DNA from: Chloroflexota bacterium
GTDB lineage: Bacteria; Chloroflexota; Dormibacteria; Dormibacterales; Dormibacteraceae
Length of the DNA: 41,076 nt
NCBI GenBank assembly: GCA_005882115.1
Contig: VBEG01000046.1
Coordinates: forward strand, 1 to 41,076
Direction: 5' to 3'
Under the pieces are notes generated by a model. That model was given only the letters and a program-made list of their open reading frames with translations. It did no database searches and was not told the origin of the DNA. A program made the position numbers and the translations under genes. Positions 23,046 to 31,930 of this stretch are shown here, piece by piece; position 1 is the first letter of the stretch, and each line of letters starts with the position of its first letter.

Positions 23046-25001
23046 CTACTTCTCCGACGCCTTGGCCTGGCTGTTGCCGTTCAGCGAGCGCATGAACGTG
23101 GCGGCGAGGCCTTCCAGAGCCCCACCTCCGCCCGTCACGAGCACCTCGGGCATGACGTCGAGATTGCCCTCGGACAACGCGTTGGCGATGGCCACAGCGG
23201 CCGTTGGCGTGGAGCCAAGGCTTTCGACCTGCGCCTGGTAGCCCTTCGCCTTCGCCAGGCCAAGCGCCTCGACGGCCGCCGCGTCGCCCAGGCCGATCGC
23301 CCTGCGCCGCGAGCCTTCCGCCTCACCAGTGACGCGGACGTAAGCCGCCTCACCGTCCGCCTCGGCCTTGCGCGCATTCGCCCGGGCGCGGTTGATGTCG
23401 ACGGACACCTGCGCCTTGGCCAGCTCAGCCTGCATGTCGGCGGTGCCGCGCGCCTTTTCGAGGTCGACGCGCACCGTCTGGGCGTCCTTCTGCTGCTCGA
23501 AGGTCGCCTTCTCCTGGTTGGCGATCTCGCGCCGCGTCAGGACGGCGACGAGTTCCTGCGGGAACGTCACATCCTGGATGTAGACGCCACGGGTCTCGAC
23601 CTCGTACGCGGCGAGGTAGCGGGAGATCGCCTCCAGCGCCGCGGCCTGGACCTGGTCGCGCGTCTCGATGAACCGCACGGCCTCGAGCCCCTGCAGCGTG
23701 TTGCGAAAGTGGTTGCCGACAGCTGCCTGCAGCACCTCGTTGACGAGGTTTTGCATCGAGCCGACCATCGAGATCACCTTCGGCGCCTTGGTGTCAGGCA
23801 CGTGGATCTGCACCTGCAGGTCGATCTTGAAGATGAATCCCTCGCGGCTCTTGCCTTCAATCGGGCTCAGCTGGGCGTCAAGGTTGTGCGCGACCGAGTT
23901 CGCCTCCGCCCAGTTAAGGGTGAGGATGAAGGTCGGCACCTTCTCGGCCGCGTAGATCCGCGGGTTCATCGGGTACTTGCCCGTGCGCAAAGCCTCGCGC
24001 CAGATGCCGCGGTGGCCTGGCTGGACGATCGAACCGAACTTGAACTCGGGCCCCGAGGTGTCGAGGGTAGGCAGTCCGACGTAGCCCTTGATCACGGCCA
24101 CCTCGCCCTGGTTCACGACCAGCATCGGCGCCGGCTCGACCCGAACCAGGAACGGGTTCAGCAGGTAGGCGCCGTACAGCAGCGGGTCGTGCTGCAGGCC
24201 GATCCGTCCGCCGTTGTCCAGGAACGCCTGGAAGTCCTGGTAGTTGTTGTGCAGCTCGTTCTTCTTGCCGAGCAAGGCCTCGATCAATTCCGAATCGCTG
24301 ATTCCAACCTGCTTCTCCAGCGCCTCGATGTCGCTGAAGCCGCCGATCCTGCACGCGATGTCGGCGGGGCCGAGCGGCGGGCCTTCGAGCGTGGTCACGA
24401 TGCCGACCACGTCCTGGGTGTTGTTCGGCGCGATCACGGTGACGCGGAACTGTTCCCCGCGCAGGCCGAAGGAAGCCGGCTCGAGCGGACCGCGGGCGAC
24501 GATCTGCGGATCCACCGGTAGCCCGTACGACTTGGTCGCCGTGATCACCAGGAATGCCACCGGGTGGATGGGGGCCAGAGTGCCCGGCGGGAGAACCGGC
24601 CGCTGGACGCCTTTCTGGCCACCGCCCGCGAGAAAAGCCCGCAGGTTCGTAAAGTTGCCGAACTCAGGCCGGTACGCGGCCGATTTGGCTCCGGTCGGGA
24701 GGGGCTCGCCGATCTGCGAGATGACGACGCCGATCTCGCCCGCCGGCACCTGGACCCACGGGTACCGAACGACGGCGTACGTCGGCCACAGCTTGAACCG
24801 GACGCCCGGCATCAGCAGCTCGGCCTGCCAGCCCGCTTCGCCCGCGAACGCGATCGGGGTATCGGTCGTGTTGTGCTGCCGCGACACCCGCTTGATGACC
24901 AGGCCGACCTCGGCCGGCCCGATCACGACGAACGACCGCAAGACCACGTAAAGCGCGAGCGCGGCCGCCACTACGAGGAGGGACTCCAGCAGAACACTCA
25001 T
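23046..25001 (-). CDS. SPFH/flotillin-like membrane protein
   Basis: The 651-residue protein begins with one membrane helix (MSVLLESLLVVAAALALYVVL), followed by a long extracytoplasmic or membrane-attached part. The SPFH (band 7) domain appears twice in outline: a first stretch near residues 25-120 (IGPAEVGLVIKRV, YPWVQVPAGEIGVVIS), and the main one at about 370-500 (FIFKIDLQVQIHVPDTKAPK, ...RGVYIQDVTFP). An Ala/Glu/Arg-rich coiled coil follows at about 500-600. Such proteins scaffold membrane microdomains. A Shine-Dalgarno sequence (GGAGG nine bases upstream) selects the ATG at 25001. It stands alone, flanked by its promoter region and a terminator. Confidence 0.85.
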   Translation of the reverse strand: MSVLLESLLVVAAALALYVVLRSFVVIGPAEVGLVIKRVSRQHNTTDTPIAFAGEAGWQAELLMPGVRFKLWPTYAVVRYPWVQVPAGEIGVVISQIGEPLPTGAKSAAYRPEFGNFTNLRAFLAGGGQKGVQRPVLPPGTLAPIHPVAFLVITATKSYGLPVDPQIVARGPLEPASFGLRGEQFRVTVIAPNNTQDVVGIVTTLEGPPLGPADIACRIGGFSDIEALEKQVGISDSELIEALLGKKNELHNNYQDFQAFLDNGGRIGLQHDPLLYGAYLLNPFLVRVEPAPMLVVNQGEVAVIKGYVGLPTLDTSGPEFKFGSIVQPGHRGIWREALRTGKYPMNPRIYAAEKVPTFILTLNWAEANSVAHNLDAQLSPIEGKSREGFIFKIDLQVQIHVPDTKAPKVISMVGSMQNLVNEVLQAAVGNHFRNTLQGLEAVRFIETRDQVQAAALEAISRYLAAYEVETRGVYIQDVTFPQELVAVLTRREIANQEKATFEQQKDAQTVRVDLEKARGTADMQAELAKAQVSVDINRARANARKAEADGEAAYVRVTGEAEGSRRRAIGLGDAAAVEALGLAKAKGYQAQVESLGSTPTAAVAIANALSEGNLDVMPEVLVTGGGGALEGLAATFMRSLNGNSQAKASEK

Positions 25002-25115
25002 CGGTCCTGCCTCCAAAGGGCTCGATCCTTGCCCTTCATGCGAGGGTGCGCCCAAACAGCCGGCGATTAACTAATTACATACCCATGTTCAGTCGGAGAC
25101 ATGCACGAGTTTTGG
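25002..25115. other. intergenic region upstream of the SPFH gene
   Basis: These 114 bases between the WGR gene's stop and the SPFH start contain an AT-rich patch (25068-25082, ttaactaattacata) that probably holds the SPFH promoter on the minus strand, and the SPFH Shine-Dalgarno sequence (minus strand, about 25011-25015). No gene or strong hairpin was seen. Confidence 0.4.
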
Positions 25116-26195
25116 CTAGTCGAACCAGAACTGCCATGTCGGGCTGCCCGCCAGCTCACGAGCGTACGCGGCGATGTTCCCGCTGCCCTGCCAGATGTTG
25201 TCGGAGCAGAAGGCGCAGTGTTCCGCTGCCACGGCGAGCGAAGTCTTGTCATCCCGCGGAGGGTTGCCGACGGTCAGGGTCAGCGTGTCGAATCCGACCT
25301 CGACCAGGTAAGCGTTCCACCGAACCTCCCAGGATCGCAGTACCGCAGACAGAAGCGCGGGATCGTCGTACACGTTTACGGCGCCGACCCAGCCGGTTGC
25401 CGCGAGGACTTCCGCCGGCCGCGCCGCGGCGATCAGCCCTATCCGGCGACCTCGGATCTGACTGAGTACATCAGAGTCGTCGATGATGTGATCCAGGCTC
25501 GCCGGCCGGGCCAGGCCCGGGAACGTCTTGCCAAAGGGCCGGACCGCGTCGAGACGTTCGGAGTCGAACTCATCATCGGTCTCGAAGTTGCCTCCCCACG
25601 CGCTGGCCAACTCCGCCCCGACGTCAACCAAGACAGCCCGGCGTGGGTCTGTTGGGCAGAACTCATGGCTGTCCCACGGGCGATTAGGCTCGTGCTCCAT
25701 GCCGGCGAGCAGGACGGGAACGAGATTCCTGGCGGAGGCCGGTTGGCGAAGGAGATGGAGCATGCGCCCCGCGTCCTCCACCAGGTCGTCGGTCGCCCAG
25801 ATCACCGGCTCGTCGATGGGGGTGACGCCCATCGGAGCGAACTCCGTACTCCCGCTCAACCGGCGTCCGCGCGGGAGCGAAACACCGCCCAGCTTCAGCG
25901 GTCCGTCGGCTGGCAGCAGTGGAACTTCGTAACGCGGCAAGACTGGGGGAGTCCTGAAACCCGGCTCGGTTTCGGGCCTGGGTCCTGAGCCCGCTACTTC
26001 CATGTAACCCTCCTTGAGCTTCTCGGCGACGAGCTTCCGTACCCGCTCGGCCGCGCCCTCCCAGGACCCGTAGTCCTTCGTCTGCGTCTGCCCCTCGCTG
26101 CCGATGCGCCCGAAACGGACGGTCACCTCCGTATCGCTCTGGCTGATCTCCCAGAACTTGTTCGAGGTACCCGCGACGAACTCGAAGCGGCGCAC
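25116..26195 (-). CDS. WGR domain-DUF4253 fusion protein
   Basis: The protein has 359 residues. Residues of about 1-70 form a WGR domain (RRFEFVAGTSNKFWEIS, VRFGRIGSEGQTQTKDY, KLVAEKLKEGYMEV), a fold found in PARPs and other DNA- or nucleic-acid-linked proteins. The C-terminal part matches DUF4253 (ATGWVGAVNVYDDPALLSAV, LRSWEVRWNAYLVEVGFDTL, AAEHCAFCSDNIWQG, WQFWFD). The middle is a proline-rich linker and an uncharacterised domain. The GTG start at 26195 lies two bases after the stop of the membrane-protein gene. The role is unknown; it is the last gene of the minus-strand run. Confidence 0.78.
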   Translation of the reverse strand: MRRFEFVAGTSNKFWEISQSDTEVTVRFGRIGSEGQTQTKDYGSWEGAAERVRKLVAEKLKEGYMEVAGSGPRPETEPGFRTPPVLPRYEVPLLPADGPLKLGGVSLPRGRRLSGSTEFAPMGVTPIDEPVIWATDDLVEDAGRMLHLLRQPASARNLVPVLLAGMEHEPNRPWDSHEFCPTDPRRAVLVDVGAELASAWGGNFETDDEFDSERLDAVRPFGKTFPGLARPASLDHIIDDSDVLSQIRGRRIGLIAAARPAEVLAATGWVGAVNVYDDPALLSAVLRSWEVRWNAYLVEVGFDTLTLTVGNPPRDDKTSLAVAAEHCAFCSDNIWQGSGNIAAYARELAGSPTWQFWFD

Positions 26196-26197
26196 GT

Positions 26198-26800
26198 TCA
26201 GCGCACGCTTTGCGCGTCCGCGACGGGTGTGCGTGTCGCCAGCAGCTTGATGCTGAACACGAGGACGAACGCGACGAAGGCGAGCGGCGCAACGAGGTCC
26301 AGCGCGGTCATGCCCAGCGGACCCCCCACCGCCCGGATCACCGCGACGAGTGCGACCGCGTAGCCGGCGATCCGGAGCCACAGCCGCTCGCCGAGGGTCA
26401 CCGCCGAGGCGAACAGGGCCATCGAGATGAAGAGCGCAGAGTCGGCGAGGTCTTCGACAAAAGTCAGGGTATGCGCGGTCTCGGCGGACGGATTCAGGGC
26501 GACGAGGGCCAGCGGAACGAGGTTTGTGACCAGCTCGGTCGCCACGAACAACCAGAGACCGACTCGCAGCCAGCGATTCGGCGGCAGGGATAGGGCAAAG
26601 GCGATGAACGCTGCCAGGGCGAGGACGCCGGCGATCTGCTGGACCACGATCACTGAAGCGTGGGCGCGGTAAAACGCCACGATGTGATCTCCAGACTCGC
26701 TCGCGGTAGGCACCGAGACCATGGCGGCGCTGACCAGTAGCAGGACGACGAAAACGATCCCCCACGCGCCGGCGGCACGCCGGGTGCCGAACAACCGCAT
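26198..26800 (-). CDS. integral membrane protein of unknown function
   Basis: The 200-residue protein has about six hydrophobic segments (for example GIVFVVLLLVSAAMVSV, VVQQIAGVLALAAFIAFAL, LVAPLAFVAFVLVFSIKLL) with short loops. The arrangement recalls DUF4386-like proteins, but no motif makes this firm. Its ATG overlaps the sensor gene's stop by one base (TGATG), and the WGR gene follows after two bases, so it is translated in an operon with both. Confidence 0.7.
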   Translation of the reverse strand: MRLFGTRRAAGAWGIVFVVLLLVSAAMVSVPTASESGDHIVAFYRAHASVIVVQQIAGVLALAAFIAFALSLPPNRWLRVGLWLFVATELVTNLVPLALVALNPSAETAHTLTFVEDLADSALFISMALFASAVTLGERLWLRIAGYAVALVAVIRAVGGPLGMTALDLVAPLAFVAFVLVFSIKLLATRTPVADAQSVR

Positions 26801-28185
26801 CAGTTGGGGACGAGCTCGGCCTGCCGCATCTGGCGTCCCAGGGTCAGGCCCACGGCGACCACGTCGGCCGCCCGCTGCAACCGGTCCCGCTCGCGCTCGG
26901 CGTACGGGAGGCCGTGCCGCCTCGGGCCCAGCGCGATGCGGCCCACCTCACGGTCCCCCGCCCGGAGCGGAACGACGAGCTCGGCCTGCCCGGTCCAGTC
27001 GCCAGATACGTAGCTGGGGTTGGTTGAGCCATCCAGGAACAGCGCGGCTCCGGTCGCGTCGGCACCTTCGCGGGCCGTGCGCACGAGCCGTTCGGCGAGC
27101 CTCTCGCCATCCATGACGTCGATCACCGCCCCCACCTCACTCTCGAGCGACTGCATCAGGCGTTCGAGGTCTCTGGTGTCCTTGAACCGGCTGTCGACCA
27201 GGCGCTGTAGCGAGTTGCGAACGGGAGTGAACAGGGTAGCGATCAAGGCGATCGTGATCACGATCGCGGCTTCCGATGACTGTCCCGTCAGGGCGACAAA
27301 AAGACGCTGAAGTGTCGCGGTGAACCCGGTGTACAAACCGGCCAGGATCGCGGTGAAGGCGATATAGACGATCGCGCGGTTGATGATGAAATCGATCGAG
27401 TAAAGGCCATAGCGAAGGATGGCGATCCCGGCTGCCACGGGCACCAGCGTGTAGGTGAGAGTGAACACGAGGAACTCGGCGTCGTTCTTGAGGAGATCGT
27501 GGTTCCAGATGTTGATGGCGATGTCGCCGATGAAGGCGACCACGACCACCACCGCGGCCGCGGCCATCCACTTGACCTGCTGTTTCAGGACAGAACCCCC
27601 GCGACGCCACCGCAACGCCAGCGAGGCCAGACCCGCAAGCGCGGAGCCCACCGTGAGCAGCACGCCGACATCCCCGAGGTCCAGCGCGGAGGAGTTTGGA
27701 TCGCTGACGGCGTCGCCGATGAGCCTCAGCACGAGGCCGAGCACCGCCGCAGCCGCCGCGATCCACCAGCGGGGGGACAGCAGGTGACCGTCTGGAAACA
27801 GCAAGAGGCCGAGGGTCAGCGGCAGGAAGATGCCGCCCTGGATCAGGATGTGAGAGACGTCCTGGGCAATCCCGCCCGCGGGTAGGCTCCAGCCCGGCGC
27901 GAGCGCCAGCTCGGCGTATGCGGCAAGGACGACGGCTCCGGCGGTCGCCAAGCCTGAGAGAACGAAGGCCCATCCGATGGCGTGACGCGCGTGTTGGGAC
28001 ACGATCAACGCGCCCGTCACCGAGAAAGCAGCCGCACCGACGAAGACAACCACCGTGCTCCAGAGGGATTCGGCCGGCAGGAAGCCTCTCAAGTGTTGCG
28101 AGAGCATCAGGGCCGTCAGGGGGATGCAGGCGAGCGTGACGGCGAAGGCGAGCCAGCCCAGCCGTCTGGCGCGTCGCGCGGTCAT
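26800..28185 (-). CDS. membrane sensor with GAF domain, lacking a kinase domain
   Basis: The 461-residue protein has about eight to ten transmembrane helices in the first 320 residues. They contain the block ILRYGLYSIDFIINRAIVYIAF that marks the membrane part of a group of actinobacterial/Chloroflexota sensor histidine kinases. A cytoplasmic GAF-like domain follows (about 330-455: ERLMQSLESEVGAVIDVMDGERLAERLVRTA, GAALFLDGS, AELVVPLRAGDREVGRIALGP). The usual HisKA and HATPase domains are absent; the gene ends cleanly in a TGATG overlap with the next gene. It might signal through a partner protein. The ATG at 28185 overlaps the end of the broken CPBP gene as ATGA. Confidence 0.78.
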   Translation of the reverse strand: MTARRARRLGWLAFAVTLACIPLTALMLSQHLRGFLPAESLWSTVVVFVGAAAFSVTGALIVSQHARHAIGWAFVLSGLATAGAVVLAAYAELALAPGWSLPAGGIAQDVSHILIQGGIFLPLTLGLLLFPDGHLLSPRWWIAAAAAVLGLVLRLIGDAVSDPNSSALDLGDVGVLLTVGSALAGLASLALRWRRGGSVLKQQVKWMAAAAVVVVVAFIGDIAINIWNHDLLKNDAEFLVFTLTYTLVPVAAGIAILRYGLYSIDFIINRAIVYIAFTAILAGLYTGFTATLQRLFVALTGQSSEAAIVITIALIATLFTPVRNSLQRLVDSRFKDTRDLERLMQSLESEVGAVIDVMDGERLAERLVRTAREGADATGAALFLDGSTNPSYVSGDWTGQAELVVPLRAGDREVGRIALGPRRHGLPYAERERDRLQRAADVVAVGLTLGRQMRQAELVPN

Positions 28186-28926
28186 GGGGTCGAATACACC
28201 GGCGCGACGCTCGGCGGCATCTTGGCGCCTGAGTAGCCGAGTCGACCGCGCGTGGCGACGATGAGCACCACGGCAATAATCACGATCGCCACCAGCGGTG
28301 CGACCTCGTTGTTCCTCGCGGCGGGAAACATGACCCCAGTCAGCCCCTGGGAGAAATTGATGCTCGAGTGGAGGAGGACCGCCATCAGGAGGCTTCCGCC
28401 CGTCCCGTTGTAGACCCAGGTCATCACCATCGAGAAGCTAACGGCGAAGATCGCGAAGACGGCGACGCCGCTGAGGGTGAAGCCGCCGTAGCCGGGGCAA
28501 CGCAAAGCCGCGCCAGCCGGGCTCCTCCGTGAGCGGTCCCCCCGTGATGCCGAGGAAGAGATACAGCACCGGAAGGAGCGCCACGTCGCCCAGGGACAGG
28601 GGCTTGTAGGAGGCAAGAGCGCCGGGCACCAGCGCGATGCTCACGATGTACATCAGCGGGAGCCCGATCAGCGCGAAGGCGTACCAGACGAGGCCAACCC
28701 GCCAGTGCACCAGTTGCTTGAGCAACCTCATGACACCGGCACGCCCGGCCAGCACAGCGGTCATCACCAACGCCCCGATCGTCGGCCCCAGGTCCCCCGG
28801 CAGCGTCCGGACGGGGTTGTCGGGGATCGGAAAGACGATCAAGAAAAGGATCACGTAGGCCCACGTCCAGGCGAAGGCGATGACCACAAACGAGATCACC
28901 GGCTGACGCCTGAGCAGTGCTGTCAC
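28182..28926 (-). pseudogene. CPBP-family intramembrane protease gene, frameshifted with an internal deletion
   Basis: The first part (GTG 28926 to about 28490) encodes several membrane helices and the first CPBP motif (EEPGWRGFALPRL), then runs into an Arg-rich out-of-frame tail that stops near 28438. The rest is in another frame (about 28495-28182): GGFTLSGVAVFAIFAVSFSMVM, then VYNGTGGSLLMAVLLHSSIN with the last motif. About 35 residues normally found between these parts, including the WHxP motif, are missing. A deletion whose length is not a multiple of three explains both. An assembly error at 28480-28500 is the alternative. The gene sits between an LLM oxidoreductase and a membrane sensor. 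Confidence 0.72.
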
Positions 28927-28953
28927 TCTGACGCGGATTGTGCGTCTTTCTAT

Positions 28954-29952
28954 CTAGTTCCGCTTGGCCCCGGTTTTCAGACCCACGCGAGGAAAGACCT
29001 CCTCCGCGAACCGGCTGATCACGCCGACCTCGAATGCATTCGGCAGGTTGACGATGAAGTAATCGATGCCGATCTCGGCGTATTCGTTGATGATCTCCGC
29101 GACCCGGTCTGCGTCGCCATGCAGAGGGTGCCATTCGCGGATGAACGACTCAGGCTGGCCCGTCCGCCGCGCGTGGTCGGCGACCACACGGTCGATCTCG
29201 CGCTTGTCGCCAAGCATCGTGTAGAACTCGACCGTCTTCACGACCGAGTCGTAGTCGCGGCCGACGGTATCGCAGTGCTGCCGCAAGACCTCGAGCTTGT
29301 GCTTGACCGTCTCGACGTCGGCGTTGAAGTTGCACGCGTCGCCGTACTGGGCGACGAGCTTTAGTGTGACCTTTTCGCCGGCACCGCCGATCCAGATGGG
29401 CGGGTGCGGTTTCTGCACAGGCTTGGGTTCGTTGATCGCGCCGCGGACCTGGTAGTACCGGCCGTCGAACGTCGCCTCGTCCTGCGTCCACATCGCCTTG
29501 ATCACCTGCAACGACTCGCGCAGCATGCGGAGACGTTCGGGAGTCTCCGGGTACTCGTAGCCGTACGCGTGGTACTCGTGGTCGTACCAGCCCGCGCCGA
29601 TCCCCAGGGTCAGCCGGCCATGGCTCATCACGTCGACGCAGCTGGCCATCTTCGCCAATAGGCTCGGCGATCGGTAGCTGTTGCACGTCACCATCTGGCC
29701 CAGGCGGATCGTCCTCGTGTCCCGCGCCAGCGCCGCCATCGACGTCCAGCACTCGAAGACGGACTCCAGGCGCGGTTCGGGAACCGTGTGGAAGTGGTCG
29801 TAGACCCAGATGGCGTCGTAGCCCGCCTGCTCGGCCTCGCGCGCGCAGCGGCTCATGGTCTCGTACTTCTCGATCGGGTCCGTCACGTCGGCGAGGTCCA
29901 TACGCCAGCCCTGAGGCACGAAGACGCCCAGCTTCAGAGCTTTGCCGGACAT
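28954..29952 (-). CDS. LLM-class F420-dependent oxidoreductase
   Basis: The 332-residue luciferase-like protein shows the family's AGYDAIWVYDHFHT, a RTIRLGQMVTCNSYRSPSLLAKMA block, DVMSHGRLTLGIGAGWYDHEY and KPHPPIWIGGAGE. It is typical of actinobacterial and Chloroflexota F420-linked oxidoreductases. It is a different subfamily from the one at 21294. The ATG at 29952 has no Shine-Dalgarno sequence but lies six bases after a TACATT box, which suggests a leaderless transcript. It may begin the minus-strand run that continues with the CPBP remnant, the sensor, the membrane protein and the WGR gene. Confidence 0.85.
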   Translation of the reverse strand: MSGKALKLGVFVPQGWRMDLADVTDPIEKYETMSRCAREAEQAGYDAIWVYDHFHTVPEPRLESVFECWTSMAALARDTRTIRLGQMVTCNSYRSPSLLAKMASCVDVMSHGRLTLGIGAGWYDHEYHAYGYEYPETPERLRMLRESLQVIKAMWTQDEATFDGRYYQVRGAINEPKPVQKPHPPIWIGGAGEKVTLKLVAQYGDACNFNADVETVKHKLEVLRQHCDTVGRDYDSVVKTVEFYTMLGDKREIDRVVADHARRTGQPESFIREWHPLHGDADRVAEIINEYAEIGIDYFIVNLPNAFEVGVISRFAEEVFPRVGLKTGAKRN

Positions 29953-29958
29953 TGGCTA

Positions 29959-29964
29959 AATGTA
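29959..29964 (-). promoter_or_regulatory. candidate -10 box for a leaderless LLM gene
   Basis: TACATT on the minus strand ends six bases before the ATG at 29952, with no Shine-Dalgarno sequence between. It lies in the 24-base gap after the lipoprotein gene's TAA stop. Confidence 0.35.
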
Positions 29965-29976
29965 GCTGTCGGGCGA

Positions 29977-30900
29977 TTACAGCTTGGTTGGTGGCGGCGC
30001 CTCAGTCGGCGGGCCGGGCCAAGCGGCAGAAGCCAGGTCCGCCGTTGGCGGGGGCTGCGGGGCGGGCGGTGCGCCAACGACGGCCGGGGCGAGACGGCGC
30101 AGGGGCAGCAAGCCACGCCAGGTGAGGAACATGCCGAGGAGGAATCCGACGGCAATCGCGATGAATCCGACGATGATCGCGGTCCGCGCGTCGCCCTGGA
30201 CCGGCGTGATGCTCGACACCAGGCCCGCGTCCTGACCTGTCGTCGCGGTCAAAGTCTGAGCGTGCAGCCAGGTCAGCTTCCAGATCGCCGTCTTCCGATC
30301 CAGCGAGAACAACGCGCCGGGCGCCGACGTGATCACATGCGGCACGGTTAGGGCGAAAGTGACTGTGAACATCGAAGCAAGCTCGTCCTGGGTCAGGACC
30401 TGCTGCGAGCCGGACGAAGGAGTCGGCTGCGCCGCCGGCGCCGTCTTGAACGTGTACGAATCAGAGTGGCCTGAGGTCGTGTGCGTGGCGGCCGTGAACA
30501 TGCCTCCGGTGTTCGACAGGTTCAGGCTCAGGCCGGAGCTGGAAGAGGACGCCGCCGGACTCAGCTTCGAGGGCTGCGTCATGAACGCGAAGGCGTCCTT
30601 CTCGGTCTTGAACGGAATGGTGATCAGGGCGCCGCTCTCGTCGCCTTCGGTGACCACCGTCACCTTACCTCCCGGGTACTTGGCCTGCAGCTTGGAGTTG
30701 GCGGACGCGATATCGGAGGGGCTGAATCCGGATACCGAGGTGCCGTTCCCCCCGGACATCAACGACTTGGGAAACAGGAACTTCAAGCCCACGGTGACCG
30801 AGCCGTCGCTTCCGAATGTCGCGCTGGTGTCGTAACCACACGCGGCGGTGGCGGCGATCACCGCCGCCGCCAGCATCACCCTAGAGATCGCCTTTGGCAC
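29977..30900 (-). CDS. LppM-like lipoprotein with a C-terminal membrane helix
   Basis: The 307-residue protein starts with a signal peptide and lipobox (MLAAAVIAATAAC, lipidated Cys21), so it is exported and anchored. The ectodomain resembles the LppM domain (FGSDGSVTVGLKFLFPKSLMSG..., KVTVVTEGDESGALITIPF) and includes Ser-rich stretches. A second hydrophobic helix (TAIIVGFIAIAVGFLLGMFLTW, about 240-261) is followed by a Pro/Ala-rich cytoplasmic tail. The start is taken as GTG 30900; an ATG at 30876 is possible but gives a signal peptide without basic residues. It starts seven bases from the divergent threonine dehydratase gene. Confidence 0.75.
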   Translation of the reverse strand: MPKAISRVMLAAAVIAATAACGYDTSATFGSDGSVTVGLKFLFPKSLMSGGNGTSVSGFSPSDIASANSKLQAKYPGGKVTVVTEGDESGALITIPFKTEKDAFAFMTQPSKLSPAASSSSSGLSLNLSNTGGMFTAATHTTSGHSDSYTFKTAPAAQPTPSSGSQQVLTQDELASMFTVTFALTVPHVITSAPGALFSLDRKTAIWKLTWLHAQTLTATTGQDAGLVSSITPVQGDARTAIIVGFIAIAVGFLLGMFLTWRGLLPLRRLAPAVVGAPPAPQPPPTADLASAAWPGPPTEAPPPTKL

Positions 30901-30907
30901 GGCCGAT

Positions 30908-31930
30908 ATGTTGAGTGAGCCGGCTCGATTTCGCGCCGCGTTAGCGGACTTCCCTAATCTGACACGCGTGCGTGAGCTGCCCGAGCCGACCTTTGCCGAC
31001 GTGCTCGACGCGGCGAGACAGATCCGCCCCTACCTCGGCGAGACGCCGCTCCGGCGCTACCCGGCGCTGGACCGGCTGGTCGGAGCCGAGGTTTATGTCA
31101 AGCACGAAAACCTGAATCCGACGGGCGCTTTCAAGGTGCGTGGCGGGGTCAACCTCGTGAGCCGCCTCAGCGAGGACGAGCGACGGCGGGGTGTGATCGC
31201 CGCCTCCACCGGCAACCACGGGCAGTCGGTCGCGTATGCCGCCAAGTTGTTCGGCGTGAGCGCGATCATCTGCGCGCCGGCGGCTGCCAACCCCGTGAAG
31301 GTCGAGTCGATGCAGGACCTGGGCGCCGAGGTCATCCTCGTGGGCGAGCGCTACGACGACTCGCGGCGCAACGCGGAACGGCTGGCGAAGGAGCACGGCT
31401 ATCGCTACATCCATTCCGGCGACGAGCCGCTGCTCGTCTCCGGGGTGGGAACCCACACGCTGGAGATCCTGCGCGAGCAGCCCGGCGTCGACACCATCCT
31501 GGTCCCGATCGGAGGCGGCTCGGGGGCGGCGGGCGCCGCCACGGTGGCCAAGGCCGTCAACCCGAAGATCCAGGTGATCGGCGTCCAATCGGACCAGGCG
31601 CCTGCGGCCTATCTCAGCTGGAAGAGCGGAGAGCTGCAGGAGTCACCCAACCACACCCGCGCCGAAGGCCTGTCGACCGCGACGTCATTCGCGCTGCCGC
31701 AGCGGATCATGCGCCGCCTGCTGGACGATTTCGTGCTCGTTTCGGACGACGAGATCGACGCGGCGACCGCGGTGATGATCGAGAAGACGCGGACGCTTGT
31801 CGAAGCCGCCGGGGCGGCCGCCCTCGCGGGCGCCTTGAAGCTGCGGGACCATCTCCGCGGCCGCAACGTCGCGCTGATCTGCAGCGGCGGCAACATCAGC
31901 CCGGCGCAGCTGAAGGCGTTGCTCAGCTGA
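30908..31930 (+). CDS. threonine/serine dehydratase (PLP-dependent)
   Basis: It deaminates threonine or serine to the 2-oxo acid and ammonia. The 340-residue protein has the fold-type II signature with Lys76 as Schiff base (NPTGAFKVRGG), ASTGNHGQSVAYAA, VPIGGGSGAAGAA for the phosphate, and SGGNIS near the end. There is no C-terminal ACT domain, so this is the catabolic type rather than biosynthetic IlvA; hydroxyaspartate or hydroxyectoine-pathway dehydratases are alternatives. The ATG at 30908 is seven bases from the divergent lipoprotein start; a GTG at 30968 is possible. The stop overlaps the redoxin gene as CTGA. Confidence 0.87.
   Translation: MLSEPARFRAALADFPNLTRVRELPEPTFADVLDAARQIRPYLGETPLRRYPALDRLVGAEVYVKHENLNPTGAFKVRGGVNLVSRLSEDERRRGVIAASTGNHGQSVAYAAKLFGVSAIICAPAAANPVKVESMQDLGAEVILVGERYDDSRRNAERLAKEHGYRYIHSGDEPLLVSGVGTHTLEILREQPGVDTILVPIGGGSGAAGAATVAKAVNPKIQVIGVQSDQAPAAYLSWKSGELQESPNHTRAEGLSTATSFALPQRIMRRLLDDFVLVSDDEIDAATAVMIEKTRTLVEAAGAAALAGALKLRDHLRGRNVALICSGGNISPAQLKALLS

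Noticed and set aside
22827-24521. Open frame on the plus strand opposite the SDR and SPFH genes
   Set aside because: It spans two real minus-strand genes and their terminator and has no recognisable domain or ribosome binding site.
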